From Paraburkholderia caballeronis (GTDB lineage: Bacteria > Pseudomonadota > Gammaproteobacteria > Burkholderiales > Burkholderiaceae): a DNA stretch of 64,000 nucleotides. The stretch is from NCBI RefSeq assembly GCF_900104845.1, contig NZ_FNSR01000001.1:3348001-3412000 (forward strand), read 5' to 3'. Numbering within the stretch: the stretch's first letter is position 1; the number at the start of each line of letters is the position of its first letter. The position numbers were made by a program, and so were the translations under genes. Positions 18,574 to 27,746 of the stretch are shown here, piece by piece. The notes beneath the pieces were generated by a model. That model was not told the origin of the DNA, ran no database searches, and saw only the letters and a program-made list of their open reading frames with translations.

Positions 18574-19941
18574 ATGCGAAACAAACACGCCATCCTGTGG
18601 ATATGGATGTGCCTGCTGCCCCTCGCACTCGACTACAAGGCGCCGGACGCGCAGTCCGGTCTCGCCGCGCAATGGCTCGTCGTGATCCCGGCGCTCGGCA
18701 GCACGCTGATCCTCGTGATGATCGCGCCGCGTTTCACGCACCCGGCGCCGCTGCGCACGTTCGTCGCGACCGCGGTCGCGTTGAGCATCGGCGGCAGCGT
18801 CGTCACGCAGCTCGCGCAGGGCAACGATGTCGGCAACTACCTGCGCGTGCTGCTGCCGTTCATGCTGTTCGCGCTCGGTTTCGTGGCCACCTGCGGCCCG
18901 TGGAAACCGCTGCGCGTCGCGCAGATGGAGCACGCGCTGTGGTATGCGAACGTGCTCTGCCTCGTGTTCACGCTCGTGTTCGGGCTCGCGGTCGGCGGGC
19001 CGCTGCACGACGTTCGCTACCGGATCGTGTCGCCGACGATGCTCGGCCTTCAGGCGGTGCTGCTGCATCAGTTCATCGTCGCGCGGCGCTTCTCGGTGAC
19101 GACGGTGCTGGTGTTCATCGCGACGCTTCTGATCGAGCTGCTGAGCGTGACCCGCAGCCTGCTCGTCGGCACCGCGCTGCTCGCGATGTTCGCGACGTGG
19201 ATCGCATCGCCGTCGCTGCGCCATCTGCTGAGGGCGAGCCTGCGCGCGCTCGGCGCGCTGCTGTGCATCGCGCTGATCGCGGCGTCGTCCGCATGGTTCG
19301 CGCCGGAGGTCGCCGATCACTGGGCGCAGCGCGTGTTCGCCGCGAAGCAGACGAGCGCGGGCCGCGATCCGACGACGATCACGCGCCTCGCGGAGATGCG
19401 CGACCAGTTCGACCAGGTGACGTCGTCGGCCGGCACGCTGCTGTTCGGCGAAGGCTACGGCCACGAATACCGCTACTCGCCGATCTATCTGCCGGACCTG
19501 CAAGGGCAGATCAGCGAAAAGGATTTCTACGCGATCCAGGACTGGACCGCCGGCCATAACTTCTGGGTCTACCAGTTGTTCGCGGGCGGCATCGTGTTCG
19601 GCATCGGCCTGCCCGTCGCCGTGCTCGGCGCGCTGCTGCGCGCCGGCTTCGCGTGCCGGCGCTGGCGGCGCGTCGCGCCGCGCGATCCGATGCTCGGGCC
19701 GTTCGGCCGCGCGGTGATGCTGCTCGCCGCGATGCCCGCGACGTCGATCGGCGGCAATCCGCTCGGCGCGCGTTTCTCCGGCCTCGTGTACGGCGTCGCG
19801 CTCGGGCTCACCGTCGCGCTGTATGCGCAACTGCATTACCGGCTCGACGTGGTGCGCGAGCGCAAGCGCGCCGAGCCGAACTTCGCCCGGCCGGTGCAGG
19901 CCGCATCGCTCAATACGTTCGTCACCTCGGAGCCCAGATGA
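18574..19941 (+). CDS. Wzy-like EPS polymerase/O-antigen ligase-family membrane protein
   Basis: This 455-residue polytopic membrane protein has about ten helices and a large periplasmic loop between about residues 260 and 325. This topology is typical of Wzy polymerases and O-antigen ligases. The loop contains RVFAAKQTSAGRDPTTITRLAEMRDQ and LLFGEGYGHEY, and the TRSLLVGTALLAM helix precedes it. In this context it most likely polymerises the repeat unit in the periplasm. Primary sequence does not separate polymerase from ligase. Its stop codon overlaps the start of the next glycosyltransferase (ATGA), so the two are translationally coupled. GGGAGAA lies just upstream of the ATG. Confidence 0.82.
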   Translation: MRNKHAILWIWMCLLPLALDYKAPDAQSGLAAQWLVVIPALGSTLILVMIAPRFTHPAPLRTFVATAVALSIGGSVVTQLAQGNDVGNYLRVLLPFMLFALGFVATCGPWKPLRVAQMEHALWYANVLCLVFTLVFGLAVGGPLHDVRYRIVSPTMLGLQAVLLHQFIVARRFSVTTVLVFIATLLIELLSVTRSLLVGTALLAMFATWIASPSLRHLLRASLRALGALLCIALIAASSAWFAPEVADHWAQRVFAAKQTSAGRDPTTITRLAEMRDQFDQVTSSAGTLLFGEGYGHEYRYSPIYLPDLQGQISEKDFYAIQDWTAGHNFWVYQLFAGGIVFGIGLPVAVLGALLRAGFACRRWRRVAPRDPMLGPFGRAVMLLAAMPATSIGGNPLGARFSGLVYGVALGLTVALYAQLHYRLDVVRERKRAEPNFARPVQAASLNTFVTSEPR

Positions 19942-21149
19942 AAATCCTGCATCTCGTGTCCACCGTCGATCCGCGTTCCGGCGGCCCGATCGAAGGCGTG
20001 CGTCAGAGCGGTCTCGCGATGACGTCGCTCGGCCATCAGATCGAGGTCGCGTCGCTCGACCCGATCGACGCGCCGTACGTGCGGGATTTTCCGCTGCCGC
20101 TTCACGCGCTCGGCCCGGGCCGCGGCCACTACGGCTACAGCGCCGACTATCTGCCGTGGCTGCGCGCGGAAGCGCCCCGCTTCGACGCGGCGATCGTGCA
20201 CGGACTGTGGCAGTACCACGGCCTCGGCGCGCGCCGCGCATTGCGCGATGCGAACGTGCCGTACTACGTGTACGCGCACGGGATGCTCGACCCGTGGTTT
20301 CGCCGCACGTACCCGGTCAAGCATCTGAAGAAGTGGGCGTACTGGCCGTGGGCCGAATACCGCGTGCTGCGCGACGCGGCCGCGGTGATCTTCACGACCG
20401 ACGAGGAACGCCGGCTCGCGCGCGAGTCGTTCTGGCTGTATCGCGCGAACGAGCGCGTCGTGCCGTTCGGCGCGAGCGCGCCGCCGGCGAGCGCCGACGC
20501 GCTGCGCGACGCGTTCCTGCGAACGTCGCCGCATCTTCAGAACAAGCGGATCGTGCTGTTCCTCGGGCGGCTGCATCCGAAAAAAGGTTGCGACATGCTG
20601 ATCCATGCGTTCGCCGAACACGCGCGCGAAACGCCGGACGCGCATCTGCTGATGGCCGGCCCCGATCCGGCGCACTGGCAGCCCGCGTTGCAGGCGATCG
20701 CGCAGTCGCACGGCATCGCGCACCGGATCAGCTGGCCGGGGATGCTGCAGGGAGACCTCAAGTGGGGCGCGTTCTACGCGAGCGACGTGTTCGTGCTGCC
20801 TTCGCACCAGGAGAACTTCGGCGTCGCGGTCGCCGAGGCGCTGGCGTGCGGGCTGCCGGTGCTCGTGTCGGACAAGGTGAACGTGTGGCGCGAGATCGAC
20901 AGCGACCATGCGGGCTTCGTCGCTCCCGATACGATCGCGGGCACGCAGCAGATGCTGGCGTCGTGGCGCGCGCTCGACGACTCGGCGCGCCACGCGATGC
21001 GCGCGCAGGCGCGGCGCACGTTCGATGCGCGCTTCGCGGTGGAAGGCATGGTGAAGGCGCTGCTCGCGCTGCTGCACGAGCATCCGTCGAACGCGGACGC
21101 GCGCTCGCGCGCGGAACGCGCAATGCGGACGGCGTCGGCCAGAAACTAG
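19938..21149 (+). CDS. Glycosyltransferase family 4
   Basis: This 403-residue GT-B glycosyltransferase starts MKILHLVSTVDPRSGGPIEG, a typical family 4 N-terminus with its glycine-rich turn. YVYAHGMLDPWFRRTYPVKH and WPWAEYRVLRDAAAVIFTTD follow. The C-terminal domain has IVLFLGRLHPKKGCDMLIHAFAEHA and the catalytic EX7E-like region HQENFGVAVAEALACGLPVLVSD. Start and stop overlap the Wzy-like gene by four bases, so the two are one operon. An 11-bp hairpin follows at 21158-21184. It probably adds a sugar to the EPS repeat unit; the sugar is not predictable. Confidence 0.9.
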   Translation: MKILHLVSTVDPRSGGPIEGVRQSGLAMTSLGHQIEVASLDPIDAPYVRDFPLPLHALGPGRGHYGYSADYLPWLRAEAPRFDAAIVHGLWQYHGLGARRALRDANVPYYVYAHGMLDPWFRRTYPVKHLKKWAYWPWAEYRVLRDAAAVIFTTDEERRLARESFWLYRANERVVPFGASAPPASADALRDAFLRTSPHLQNKRIVLFLGRLHPKKGCDMLIHAFAEHARETPDAHLLMAGPDPAHWQPALQAIAQSHGIAHRISWPGMLQGDLKWGAFYASDVFVLPSHQENFGVAVAEALACGLPVLVSDKVNVWREIDSDHAGFVAPDTIAGTQQMLASWRALDDSARHAMRAQARRTFDARFAVEGMVKALLALLHEHPSNADARSRAERAMRTASARN

Positions 21150-21157
21150 GCGAACCC

Positions 21158-21184
21158 ACGGGCCGCGCGCGATGCGCGGCCCGT
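21158..21184. terminator. Hairpin between convergent EPS genes
   Basis: ACGGGCCGCGC pairs with GCGCGGCCCGT over a GCGAT loop. It lies between the stop codons of the plus-strand family 4 glycosyltransferase and the minus-strand acetyltransferase. No T-run is present on either strand, so termination efficiency is uncertain. Confidence 0.55.
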
Positions 21185-21190
21185 GAGTCG

Positions 21191-21898
21191 TCAATCGAAG
21201 CGCCAGCGAATGAAGCGGCACGGATTGCCGCCGTACACGCCTTCGGCTTCGAGCGACCGGTGCACGACCGACAGCGGCGTGACGACCGCCGAACGCCCGA
21301 TCGTCACGCCCATCTGCACCACGCATTTCGACGAGATCCACGCGCCGTCCTCGATCACGATCGGCTCGACGTGCAGGTCCATGTTCGTGCGCATCTCGTG
21401 CGAGCCGGCGCTCAGGAACGTCCCCTGCGACAGGCACACGTTCGAGCCGATCCGGATCGGCGCCTGGTTGTAGATCCACACGTCCACGCCGACCCAGCAG
21501 TGGTCGCCCATCTGCAGGTTCCACGGCGCCTTCACGCGCATCGGATGCACGAGCCGGCAGCCGCGCCCGATCTTCGCGCCGAACAGCCTCAGCAATGCGG
21601 CGCGCAGCCCCGAGAACGGCAGCAGGCGATTGTCGAGCACCCATGTCTCCACCACGTACCACGCGGCCTGCACGAGCTTGCCGCGGCGCGACACGTAGTT
21701 GCCCTTGCCCGCGAGACTCAGGTCGATCACGCGGCCGTCACGCCGTGCGTCGGTATCGGAACCGGCGTCGGCGCGCGGCTGCGCGGCGGTCGCCGCGGAG
21801 GCCGCGGACGCGGCGCGCGGCGCCGGCTCTGCGTCGTCCGGCATCGTCGCGGCACGCAGGCCGCCGATCCGGTTCACCGTGTTCACCGCTTCCGTCAT
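21191..21898 (-). CDS. wcaF: WcaF-like hexapeptide-repeat acetyltransferase
   Basis: This 235-residue predicted EPS O-acetyltransferase (LbH/hexapeptide family, trimeric, acetyl-CoA dependent) resembles colanic acid WcaF. The left-handed helix repeats begin around FGAKIGRGCRLVHPMRVKAPW and continue through GDHCWVGVDVWIYNQAPIRIGSNVCLSQGTFL. The block SHEMRTNMDLHVEPIVIEDGAWISSK holds the likely catalytic His. The end NPCRFIRWRF is typical. The first ~75 residues are an unusual Ala/Asp/Pro-rich extension not seen in the E. coli enzyme. The start is fixed by AAGGAG six bases before the ATG. It is the last minus-strand gene of the main EPS run, separated from wcaI by a plus-strand gene. Confidence 0.88.
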   Translation of the reverse strand: MTEAVNTVNRIGGLRAATMPDDAEPAPRAASAASAATAAQPRADAGSDTDARRDGRVIDLSLAGKGNYVSRRGKLVQAAWYVVETWVLDNRLLPFSGLRAALLRLFGAKIGRGCRLVHPMRVKAPWNLQMGDHCWVGVDVWIYNQAPIRIGSNVCLSQGTFLSAGSHEMRTNMDLHVEPIVIEDGAWISSKCVVQMGVTIGRSAVVTPLSVVHRSLEAEGVYGGNPCRFIRWRFD

Positions 21899-22131
21899 GA
21901 ACGCTCCTTGCGCGGTTGCGTTGCCCGCCGCCGGGCAGGCCGCCCGCGCGACGCGACCCATCGCGCGACGCCCCCTGCCGCACCCGCTTCACGCGGCCAT
22001 TATCCGGCGCGTGCCGCATCGCACCGCACGCGTGTCCGACACGGGAAGTGTTTTGGCGGCGACGCGCGAAGCGGCGTGGGCACCATGCACGAATGACGCC
22101 GCATCGTCTGCGGCACACAGCGGAGACGCCC

Positions 22132-22752
22132 ATGTGCATGCTCCTTCGTTCGTCCCCGGCGGCCAGCGCGCCGCGCGCCCGCCCGCATCTCACGCAGGCC
22201 GCGTTCGTGTTCGTGCTCGCCGCCGCCGTGTCCGCGGTGTGCGCCGCGTATCCATCGATCGCGCACGCGCAGGCGAACAGCGCCAACGCGGCGGCGTCCA
22301 CCTCGGCGGCCGGCTCGCCGGGCGCCAGTCAGCAAAAGAACGACGACGACCTTCCGGCCGCGACGCGGCGCGCGCGCGCGGACGAGCGGCGGCTGCTCGG
22401 CGGCCCGCGTTCGACGTTCGACCCGTATGCGAGCGACGACTCGTCGCCGGCGTCGCAGGAAGACGCGCTGATGAGCGAGCAGCGGATGACGATCGTGAGC
22501 CCGTCCCAGTTCTTCGCGGCGGGCAGCATGACGTCCGGCGATCCGGGCAGCGACGGCGGGGGCGGCGGCTCGATACGCCGCTTCGGCCGCGCCGGCAACG
22601 CGTCGGACGCGAACGGCGCGGGCGGCCAGGGGGGAGGGTCGGGCGCGTCGTCGCGCTACCGCTACGGCAGCGCATCGGCGTCGCCGGTGTATCGCGATCC
22701 TTATGAAGCGCAGCGCACGGCCGCCGGTCAGCCGTACCGGTCGCCGTGGTGA
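22132..22752 (+). CDS. Exported Gly/Ser/Ala-rich protein of unknown function
   Basis: I do not recognise this 206-residue protein. It has an N-terminal signal peptide: a basic start, then the hydrophobic stretch AAFVFVLAAAVSAVCAAY, then a probable cleavage after SIAHA. The mature part is low-complexity and hydrophilic, with an acidic-basic patch (KNDDDLPAATRRARADERR), the segment LLGGPRSTFDPYASDD and a Gly-rich tail ending YRSPW. The start is supported by GGAG six bases upstream; an ATG two codons later is equally possible. It lies on the opposite strand between wcaF and wcaI, so it is physically inside the EPS locus. A periplasmic or surface role linked to EPS is only inferred from position. 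Confidence 0.65.
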   Translation: MCMLLRSSPAASAPRARPHLTQAAFVFVLAAAVSAVCAAYPSIAHAQANSANAAASTSAAGSPGASQQKNDDDLPAATRRARADERRLLGGPRSTFDPYASDDSSPASQEDALMSEQRMTIVSPSQFFAAGSMTSGDPGSDGGGGGSIRRFGRAGNASDANGAGGQGGGSGASSRYRYGSASASPVYRDPYEAQRTAAGQPYRSPW

Positions 22753-22819
22753 AACGCATCGCGAAGCGCGGCGCGCACCGTTAAGGCACGCGCGCCGCGC
22801 CGGTCACAGCCTGCAACGC

Positions 22820-24190
22820 CTATTGCGCATCCGACTGCTCGATCTCGGGCAGCGCGGGGCCGGCCGCGCCGACCGCCGCATCGGATGCGACGCCGTGCGC
22901 GCCGGCGGCAAGCGCACCGACGGCCGCCGCATCGACCGCGGCGGTCGCCACCGCCGGCGTCATCGCGCCGCCCTGCACGAGCGCCGCGAGCCGCGCATCG
23001 AGCGCGCCGAAGATCGAATGCGGCGACAGCATCCGCTGCGCGTACTGCCGCGCCGCGCGCCCGAGCGCCGCACGGCGCTCCGGGTCCGCCGCGAGCGCGA
23101 CGATCGTCGCCGCGAGCGTGCCGCTGTCCTCGGGCGGCACCGCGACGCCGTGGTTCGACACGACGTCGAACAGGCTCGTGCCGGGCCGCGCCATCGCGAC
23201 GACCGCGCGCCCGCTCGCGAGCATGCCGGTCAGCTTCGACGGCATCACCAGATCGGCGGCGTCGCCGCGTTGCGGCAGCACGTGGATGTCCGCGACGTTC
23301 AGCAGTTCGTTCAGCGACGCGGTCGGCTGCAGCGGCAGCACGTGGCAGTTCGGCAGCGACGCACAGCGCGCCGCGAGTTCGCGTTTCGCCGCGCCGTCGC
23401 CGCAGAACACGAAGCTGATGTCGCGTCTCGGCGCGAGCGCGGTCGCGACGTCCGCGAGAATCTCGATGCCCTGCTTCGCGCCCATGTTGCCGGAGTACAG
23501 CACGACGGTGTTGTCCGCCGGAATGCCGAGCCGCTCGCGATACGCGCTCGGCGCCGGCAGCGGATAGATCGCGCTCGTGTCGACCCAGTTCGGCACGCAC
23601 ACCGCGCGCTGCGCATCGACGCCCTTGTCGACGACGCGCTCGACCATCTTCGCGGAGATCGACGACACGACGTCGAAGCGGCGCAGCAGCAGCCGCTCCA
23701 TCGCGCGCGCGAAACGCGCCGCGCGGCCGCCTTGCAGCAGCCCGAGATCGAATGCCGCGTCGACCTCGAAGTCCTGGATGTGCAGCCACGTCTTCGCGCC
23801 GGCCGCGCGCGCGGCCGCCAGCGCGCCCGGCGCGCACAGCAGCGTCGGCGCGATCAGCATCACGACCTGCGGCCGCCACGCCGCGTGCCGGATCAACAGC
23901 GGCAGCGATGCGGCGGCGAAGCTCGCGAGATGCACGATCCGCTTCAGCCCGCCGGGCCGCGACGGCACCCACAACGGCGCGCGCCACACGCGCACGCCAT
24001 GCCATTCGTCGCGCTGGTAGCGCCACGCGCGGTAACCGTCCTGCACCCGCCACTGCGGGTAATAAGGCGGCGCGCAGACCATCCGCACATCGTGGCCGCG
24101 CGCCGCGAGCAGCTCCGTCATTTCCGCCGTATATTTGCCGACCCCCGACATTTCAGGCGCGTAGTTCAAGCCATAGACCAGAATCTTCAT
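22820..24190 (-). CDS. wcaI: WcaI-like colanic acid biosynthesis glycosyltransferase
   Basis: This 456-residue GT-B protein closely follows WcaI-type transferases. Matching blocks are LVYGLNYAPEMSGVGKYTAE at the start, VRMVCAPPYYPQW, WLHIQDFEVDAAFDLGLLQG, VPNWVDTSAIYPL, VLYSGNMGAKQGIEIL and VLPQRGDAADLVMPSKLTGML. In colanic acid synthesis WcaI adds a sugar (attributed to fucose transfer) to the lipid-linked unit; here that is by homology. The last ~50 residues form an Ala/Val-rich low-complexity tail that E. coli WcaI lacks. It is preceded by another glycosyltransferase 57 bases upstream in the same minus-strand run. Confidence 0.9.
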   Translation of the reverse strand: MKILVYGLNYAPEMSGVGKYTAEMTELLAARGHDVRMVCAPPYYPQWRVQDGYRAWRYQRDEWHGVRVWRAPLWVPSRPGGLKRIVHLASFAAASLPLLIRHAAWRPQVVMLIAPTLLCAPGALAAARAAGAKTWLHIQDFEVDAAFDLGLLQGGRAARFARAMERLLLRRFDVVSSISAKMVERVVDKGVDAQRAVCVPNWVDTSAIYPLPAPSAYRERLGIPADNTVVLYSGNMGAKQGIEILADVATALAPRRDISFVFCGDGAAKRELAARCASLPNCHVLPLQPTASLNELLNVADIHVLPQRGDAADLVMPSKLTGMLASGRAVVAMARPGTSLFDVVSNHGVAVPPEDSGTLAATIVALAADPERRAALGRAARQYAQRMLSPHSIFGALDARLAALVQGGAMTPAVATAAVDAAAVGALAAGAHGVASDAAVGAAGPALPEIEQSDAQ

Positions 24191-24247
24191 CGCTTCATCG
24201 TCCTCGTTCGCTTCATGCGGCGCACGGCCGGGTGAGATGAAATGCGC

Positions 24248-25390
24248 TCAGCCGCCGAGCATCAGCGCGCAGCCGCGCGCGATGTTCGCGGCGGCCGACG
24301 GCGGGTCGAAGCGGCAGATCACGTCCATGCAGCGGCGCGCGGTGCCTTCGGCATCGACGAACGCCTCCATCGCCTTGCGCATCGTCCGTTGCAGCGCGGC
24401 CGCGTCGCCGGCCGGGAACGTGTAGCCGCTCACGCCGTCGATCACGAGTTCCGGCACGCAGCCGCAGCTCTCGCTGACGACCACCGGGCAGCCGTGCGAC
24501 AGCGCCTCGTTCACGACGAGGCCCCACGGCTCGCTGCGGCTCGGCAGCACGAGGCAGGTCGCGCCGTAGTATTCGCGTGACAGCGGCTCGTCCTGCAGGC
24601 TGCCGAGAAACGTCACCGCGCCGTCGATGCCGAGCGCCGCGACCTGCTCGTCGAGTTGCGCGCGCTGCGGCCCGGTGCCGACCAGACGCAGCCGCACCTC
24701 GGGAATCCGCCGGTAGAGACGCGCAAACGCTTCGAGCAGCGTCGAAATTCCCTTCTCCCCGGACAGCCGCCCGACGAACAGGAACACCGGCGGATTGCCG
24801 TCGCGATAGCGCGCGCGCTCGACGAGCGCACGCTCCGGCGAGAACGAGCCGGGCAATGCGGCCGCCTGGCACGGCACGAAGATCTTTTCGCGCTTCGCGC
24901 CGAGCGACATCAGATACTCGCGGCTGCGTTCGCCGAACCCGAAATAACCGTCGCAGAACGAGAAGAACAGCCGCTTCGCGATCGACGTGTGCAGCCGGCG
25001 CGGCCGGTCGCGCCCGGTCGAGTCGCAGAACACCGCGCGCCGCTTGCCGGTGACGATGCACGCGGCGAGCATCGCCCAGTACTCGGGACGGTGATAACCG
25101 GGCAGCACGATCAGGTCCGCCTTCGCGCTGAACACTTCCCACACGAGACGCCGGACCATCCGCAGCATCGGCACGTCCTCGTAACAGCCGTCGAACAGCT
25201 TCTGCATCGGATAACGATGGAACGAATAATCGACGTCCGAAAAGCCGACGCGGTCGTGTTCGGTGTCCGCGATCTGCACCATCGAATAACGGATCGCGCC
25301 CGCCGCCGAGATGTCGTGCAGCGCGGTGAACACGGCACCCTTGTGGCGCGACCAGACCACGTTGTGGAAAATCTTCACTGATGCAGTCAT
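24248..25390 (-). CDS. Glycosyltransferase family 4
   Basis: This 380-residue GT-B glycosyltransferase sits in the EPS run. An N-terminal acceptor domain contains IFHNVVWSRHKGAVFTALHD. The C-terminal donor domain has PVFLFVGRLSGEKGISTLLEAFARL, VRLRLVGTGPQRAQLDEQV, VTFLGSLQDEPLSREYYGA and LVLPSRSEPWGLVVNEALSHGCPVV. The last block holds the paired glutamates (EPWGLVVNEA) typical of retaining family 4 enzymes. GAGGAGCAGTCCG precedes the ATG. It lies 184 bases after fcl, a gap with no evident gene, and 57 bases before wcaI. The transferred sugar is unknown. Confidence 0.9.
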   Translation of the reverse strand: MTASVKIFHNVVWSRHKGAVFTALHDISAAGAIRYSMVQIADTEHDRVGFSDVDYSFHRYPMQKLFDGCYEDVPMLRMVRRLVWEVFSAKADLIVLPGYHRPEYWAMLAACIVTGKRRAVFCDSTGRDRPRRLHTSIAKRLFFSFCDGYFGFGERSREYLMSLGAKREKIFVPCQAAALPGSFSPERALVERARYRDGNPPVFLFVGRLSGEKGISTLLEAFARLYRRIPEVRLRLVGTGPQRAQLDEQVAALGIDGAVTFLGSLQDEPLSREYYGATCLVLPSRSEPWGLVVNEALSHGCPVVVSESCGCVPELVIDGVSGYTFPAGDAAALQRTMRKAMEAFVDAEGTARRCMDVICRFDPPSAAANIARGCALMLGG

Positions 25391-25574
25391 CGGACTGCTC
25401 CTCGTGATGCGGGCTCCGCCTGCCGGCTGTCGCTCACGCCGCGCGCGGCTCCCCGTTTCGCTCGACCGTCCGGCGAGAGCCGGCTCGCGACGCCGCGGGC
25501 CGGCGCTCGCCGGGCCAGAAAAAGCGGACGTCGTTCAGCCGGTCCCGCGCACGACGCCCGCCGCCCGCAGACAC

Positions 25575-26537
25575 TCAGGCAGCCCGCGCCCCCACTTCGC
25601 ACGCAGGCAGCGCATGCGTATGGAGGAAATCGTCGTAGGTCCGCGCGAGCCCTTCTTCGAGGCCGATGCGCGCGCGCCAGCCGAGCCCGCCGAGCCGCGA
25701 CACGTCGAGCAGCTTGCGCGGCGTGCCGTCCGGCTTGGTCGCGTCGAACACCAGCTCGCCGCCGAAGCCGACCGTCTCGCACACGCGCTCCGCGAGTTCG
25801 CGGATCGTCAGGTCCTCGCCGACGCCGACGTTGTACAGACCGTCGCCGGTGTCGTGCTCCAGCACGAAGATCGTCGCGTCCGCGAGGTCGTCCACGTGCA
25901 GGAACTCGCGGCGCGGCGTGCCCGAGCCCCACACGGTCAGCGTGCGCTCGCCGCTCGCGCGCGCCTCGTGCGCCTTGCGGATCAGCGCGGGCAGCACGTG
26001 GCTGCTGGCCAGGTCGTAGTTGTCGTTCGGGCCGTACAGGTTGGTCGGCATCAGCGACACGAAGTGCGTGCCGTACTGGCGGTTGTACGCCTCGCACAGC
26101 TTCAGCCCGGCGATCTTCGCGATCGCATACGCCTCGTTGGTCGTTTCGAGCGGCGCGGTCAGCAGGTACGATTCGCTGATCGGCTGCGGACACACGCGCG
26201 GATAGATGCACGACGAGCCGAAGAACACCAGCCGCTCGACGCCCGCGCGGTACGCCGCGCCGATCACGTTGGTCTCGATCGCGAGGTTCTCGTACGCGAA
26301 CTGCGCGGGCTGGGTCGCGTTCGCGAGGATGCCGCCGACCCGCGCGGCCGCGAGCAGCACCGCGTCGATCTGCTCGCCCTCGAAAAATTCGTCGACGGCG
26401 GCCTGGTCGGTCAGGTCCAGCTCCGCGTGCGTGCGCGTGACGAGGTTCCCGTAGCCGTGCGCCTGCAACGCGCGCACCAGCGCCGAGCCGACCATCCCGC
26501 GATGGCCGGCGACATAGATTCGTGCGTTCCTGTCCAT
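25575..26537 (-). CDS. fcl: GDP-L-fucose synthase
   Basis: Fcl (WcaG) epimerises and reduces GDP-4-keto-6-deoxymannose to GDP-L-fucose using NADPH. The 320-residue short-chain dehydrogenase fold starts [18 protein letters not shown] (GxxGxxG nucleotide motif). It has FFGSSCIYP with the conserved Ser/Cys and the catalytic YxxxK in [38 protein letters not shown] is the usual C-terminal signature. The ATG giving [11 protein letters not shown] lies four bases after the gmd stop codon, so gmd-fcl are a tight operon; an upstream in-frame ATG would overlap gmd. Its presence predicts L-fucose in the EPS rather than the rhamnose made by an Rmd enzyme. Confidence 0.95.
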   Translation of the reverse strand: MDRNARIYVAGHRGMVGSALVRALQAHGYGNLVTRTHAELDLTDQAAVDEFFEGEQIDAVLLAAARVGGILANATQPAQFAYENLAIETNVIGAAYRAGVERLVFFGSSCIYPRVCPQPISESYLLTAPLETTNEAYAIAKIAGLKLCEAYNRQYGTHFVSLMPTNLYGPNDNYDLASSHVLPALIRKAHEARASGERTLTVWGSGTPRREFLHVDDLADATIFVLEHDTGDGLYNVGVGEDLTIRELAERVCETVGFGGELVFDATKPDGTPRKLLDVSRLGGLGWRARIGLEEGLARTYDDFLHTHALPACEVGARAA

Positions 26538-26541
26538 GGCC

Positions 26542-27660
26542 TCACTCGTGATGTTCGAGCGCCTTGAAGCCGGCGAGCGTGACGAGCGCATCGCGCCGGG
26601 CGATCTGGAAGTCCGCGCGCACCATTTCCTTCACCAGCGAATGGAACGACGTGGTCGGCTTCCAGCCGAGTTTTTCCTGCGCCTTGGTCGCGTCGCCGAG
26701 CAGCGTCTCGACCTCGGTCGGCCGGAAGTAGCGCGGATCGACGCGCACGATCACGTCGCCCGGCTCGACGCGCGTGTCGCGGCCGTCCACCGCATCGACG
26801 ACGCCGACCTCGTCGACGCCGCTGCCCTCGAAGCGCACGGTGATGCCGAGTTCGGCCGCCGCCGCGCGCACGAAGTCGCGCACGCTGTACTGCACGCCGG
26901 TCGCGATCACGTAGTCCTCCGGCATGTCCTGCTGCAGCATCCGCCACTGCATGTCGACGTAGTCGCGCGCGTGGCCCCAGTCGCGCAGCGCGGACAGGTT
27001 GCCGAGATACACCGCCTTCTGCAGCCCGACCGCGATCCGCGCGATCGCGCGCGTGATCTTGCGCGTGACGAACGTCTCGCCGCGCTGCGGCGACTCGTGG
27101 TTGAACAGGATGCCGTTGCACGCGAAGATGCCGTGCGCCTCGCGATAGTTCACCGTCGTCCAGTACGCGAACAGCTTCGCGACCGCATACGGGCTGCGCG
27201 GATAAAACGGCGTCGTCTCGCGCTGCGGCACCTCCTGCACGAGCCCGTACAGCTCGGACGTCGACGCCTGGTAGAAGCGCGTCTTCTGCGCGAGGCCGAG
27301 GATGCGGATCGCCTCCAGGATGCGCAGCGTGCCGAGGCCGTCCGCGTTCGCCGTGTACTCCGGCTCCTCGAACGACACCGCGACGTGGCTCTGCGCGGCG
27401 AGGTTGTAGATCTCGTCCGGCGCGACGCGCTGGATCACCCGCAACAGGCCGGTGGAATCGGTCAGCTCGCCGTGATGCAGCTGGATGCCCGGTTCGGGAT
27501 CGTGCGCATCGCGGTACAGGTGATCGATGCGGTCGGTGTTGAAGAGCGACGCGCGGCGCTTGATGCCGTGCACCTCGTAGCCCTTCTGAAGCAGCAGTTC
27601 TGCCAGATACGAACCGTCCTGACCGGTGATCCCGGTTATCAAGGCAATCTTACGAGCCAT
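26542..27660 (-). CDS. gmd: GDP-mannose 4,6-dehydratase
   Basis: Gmd converts GDP-D-mannose to GDP-4-keto-6-deoxy-D-mannose, the precursor of GDP-L-fucose. The 372-residue protein begins [19 protein letters not shown] (NADP Rossmann motif). It contains [14 protein letters not shown] and the dehydratase active site with ASTSELYG and [15 protein letters not shown] (Tyr-x3-Lys). [17 protein letters not shown] and [14 protein letters not shown] are strong family blocks. A Shine-Dalgarno GAGGAGAGCACG precedes the ATG. The stop codon is four bases from the fcl start. Together with manC it provides both GDP-mannose and GDP-fucose for EPS. Confidence 0.97.
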   Translation of the reverse strand: MARKIALITGITGQDGSYLAELLLQKGYEVHGIKRRASLFNTDRIDHLYRDAHDPEPGIQLHHGELTDSTGLLRVIQRVAPDEIYNLAAQSHVAVSFEEPEYTANADGLGTLRILEAIRILGLAQKTRFYQASTSELYGLVQEVPQRETTPFYPRSPYAVAKLFAYWTTVNYREAHGIFACNGILFNHESPQRGETFVTRKITRAIARIAVGLQKAVYLGNLSALRDWGHARDYVDMQWRMLQQDMPEDYVIATGVQYSVRDFVRAAAAELGITVRFEGSGVDEVGVVDAVDGRDTRVEPGDVIVRVDPRYFRPTEVETLLGDATKAQEKLGWKPTTSFHSLVKEMVRADFQIARRDALVTLAGFKALEHHE

Positions 27661-27746
27661 CGTGCTCTCCTCGCGTGTGCGAAATGGATTCCGTCATCCG
27701 ACAACCGTTCGCGCCGGCCGCGTGCCGGCGCGAACGGCACGTGCTG

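Noticed and set aside
25575..26591. Longer fcl start (18 codons upstream)
   Set aside because: It would overlap the gmd coding sequence by about 50 bases, and the extra residues ([13 protein letters not shown]) do not match the family. The ATG giving [11 protein letters not shown] is four bases after the gmd stop.
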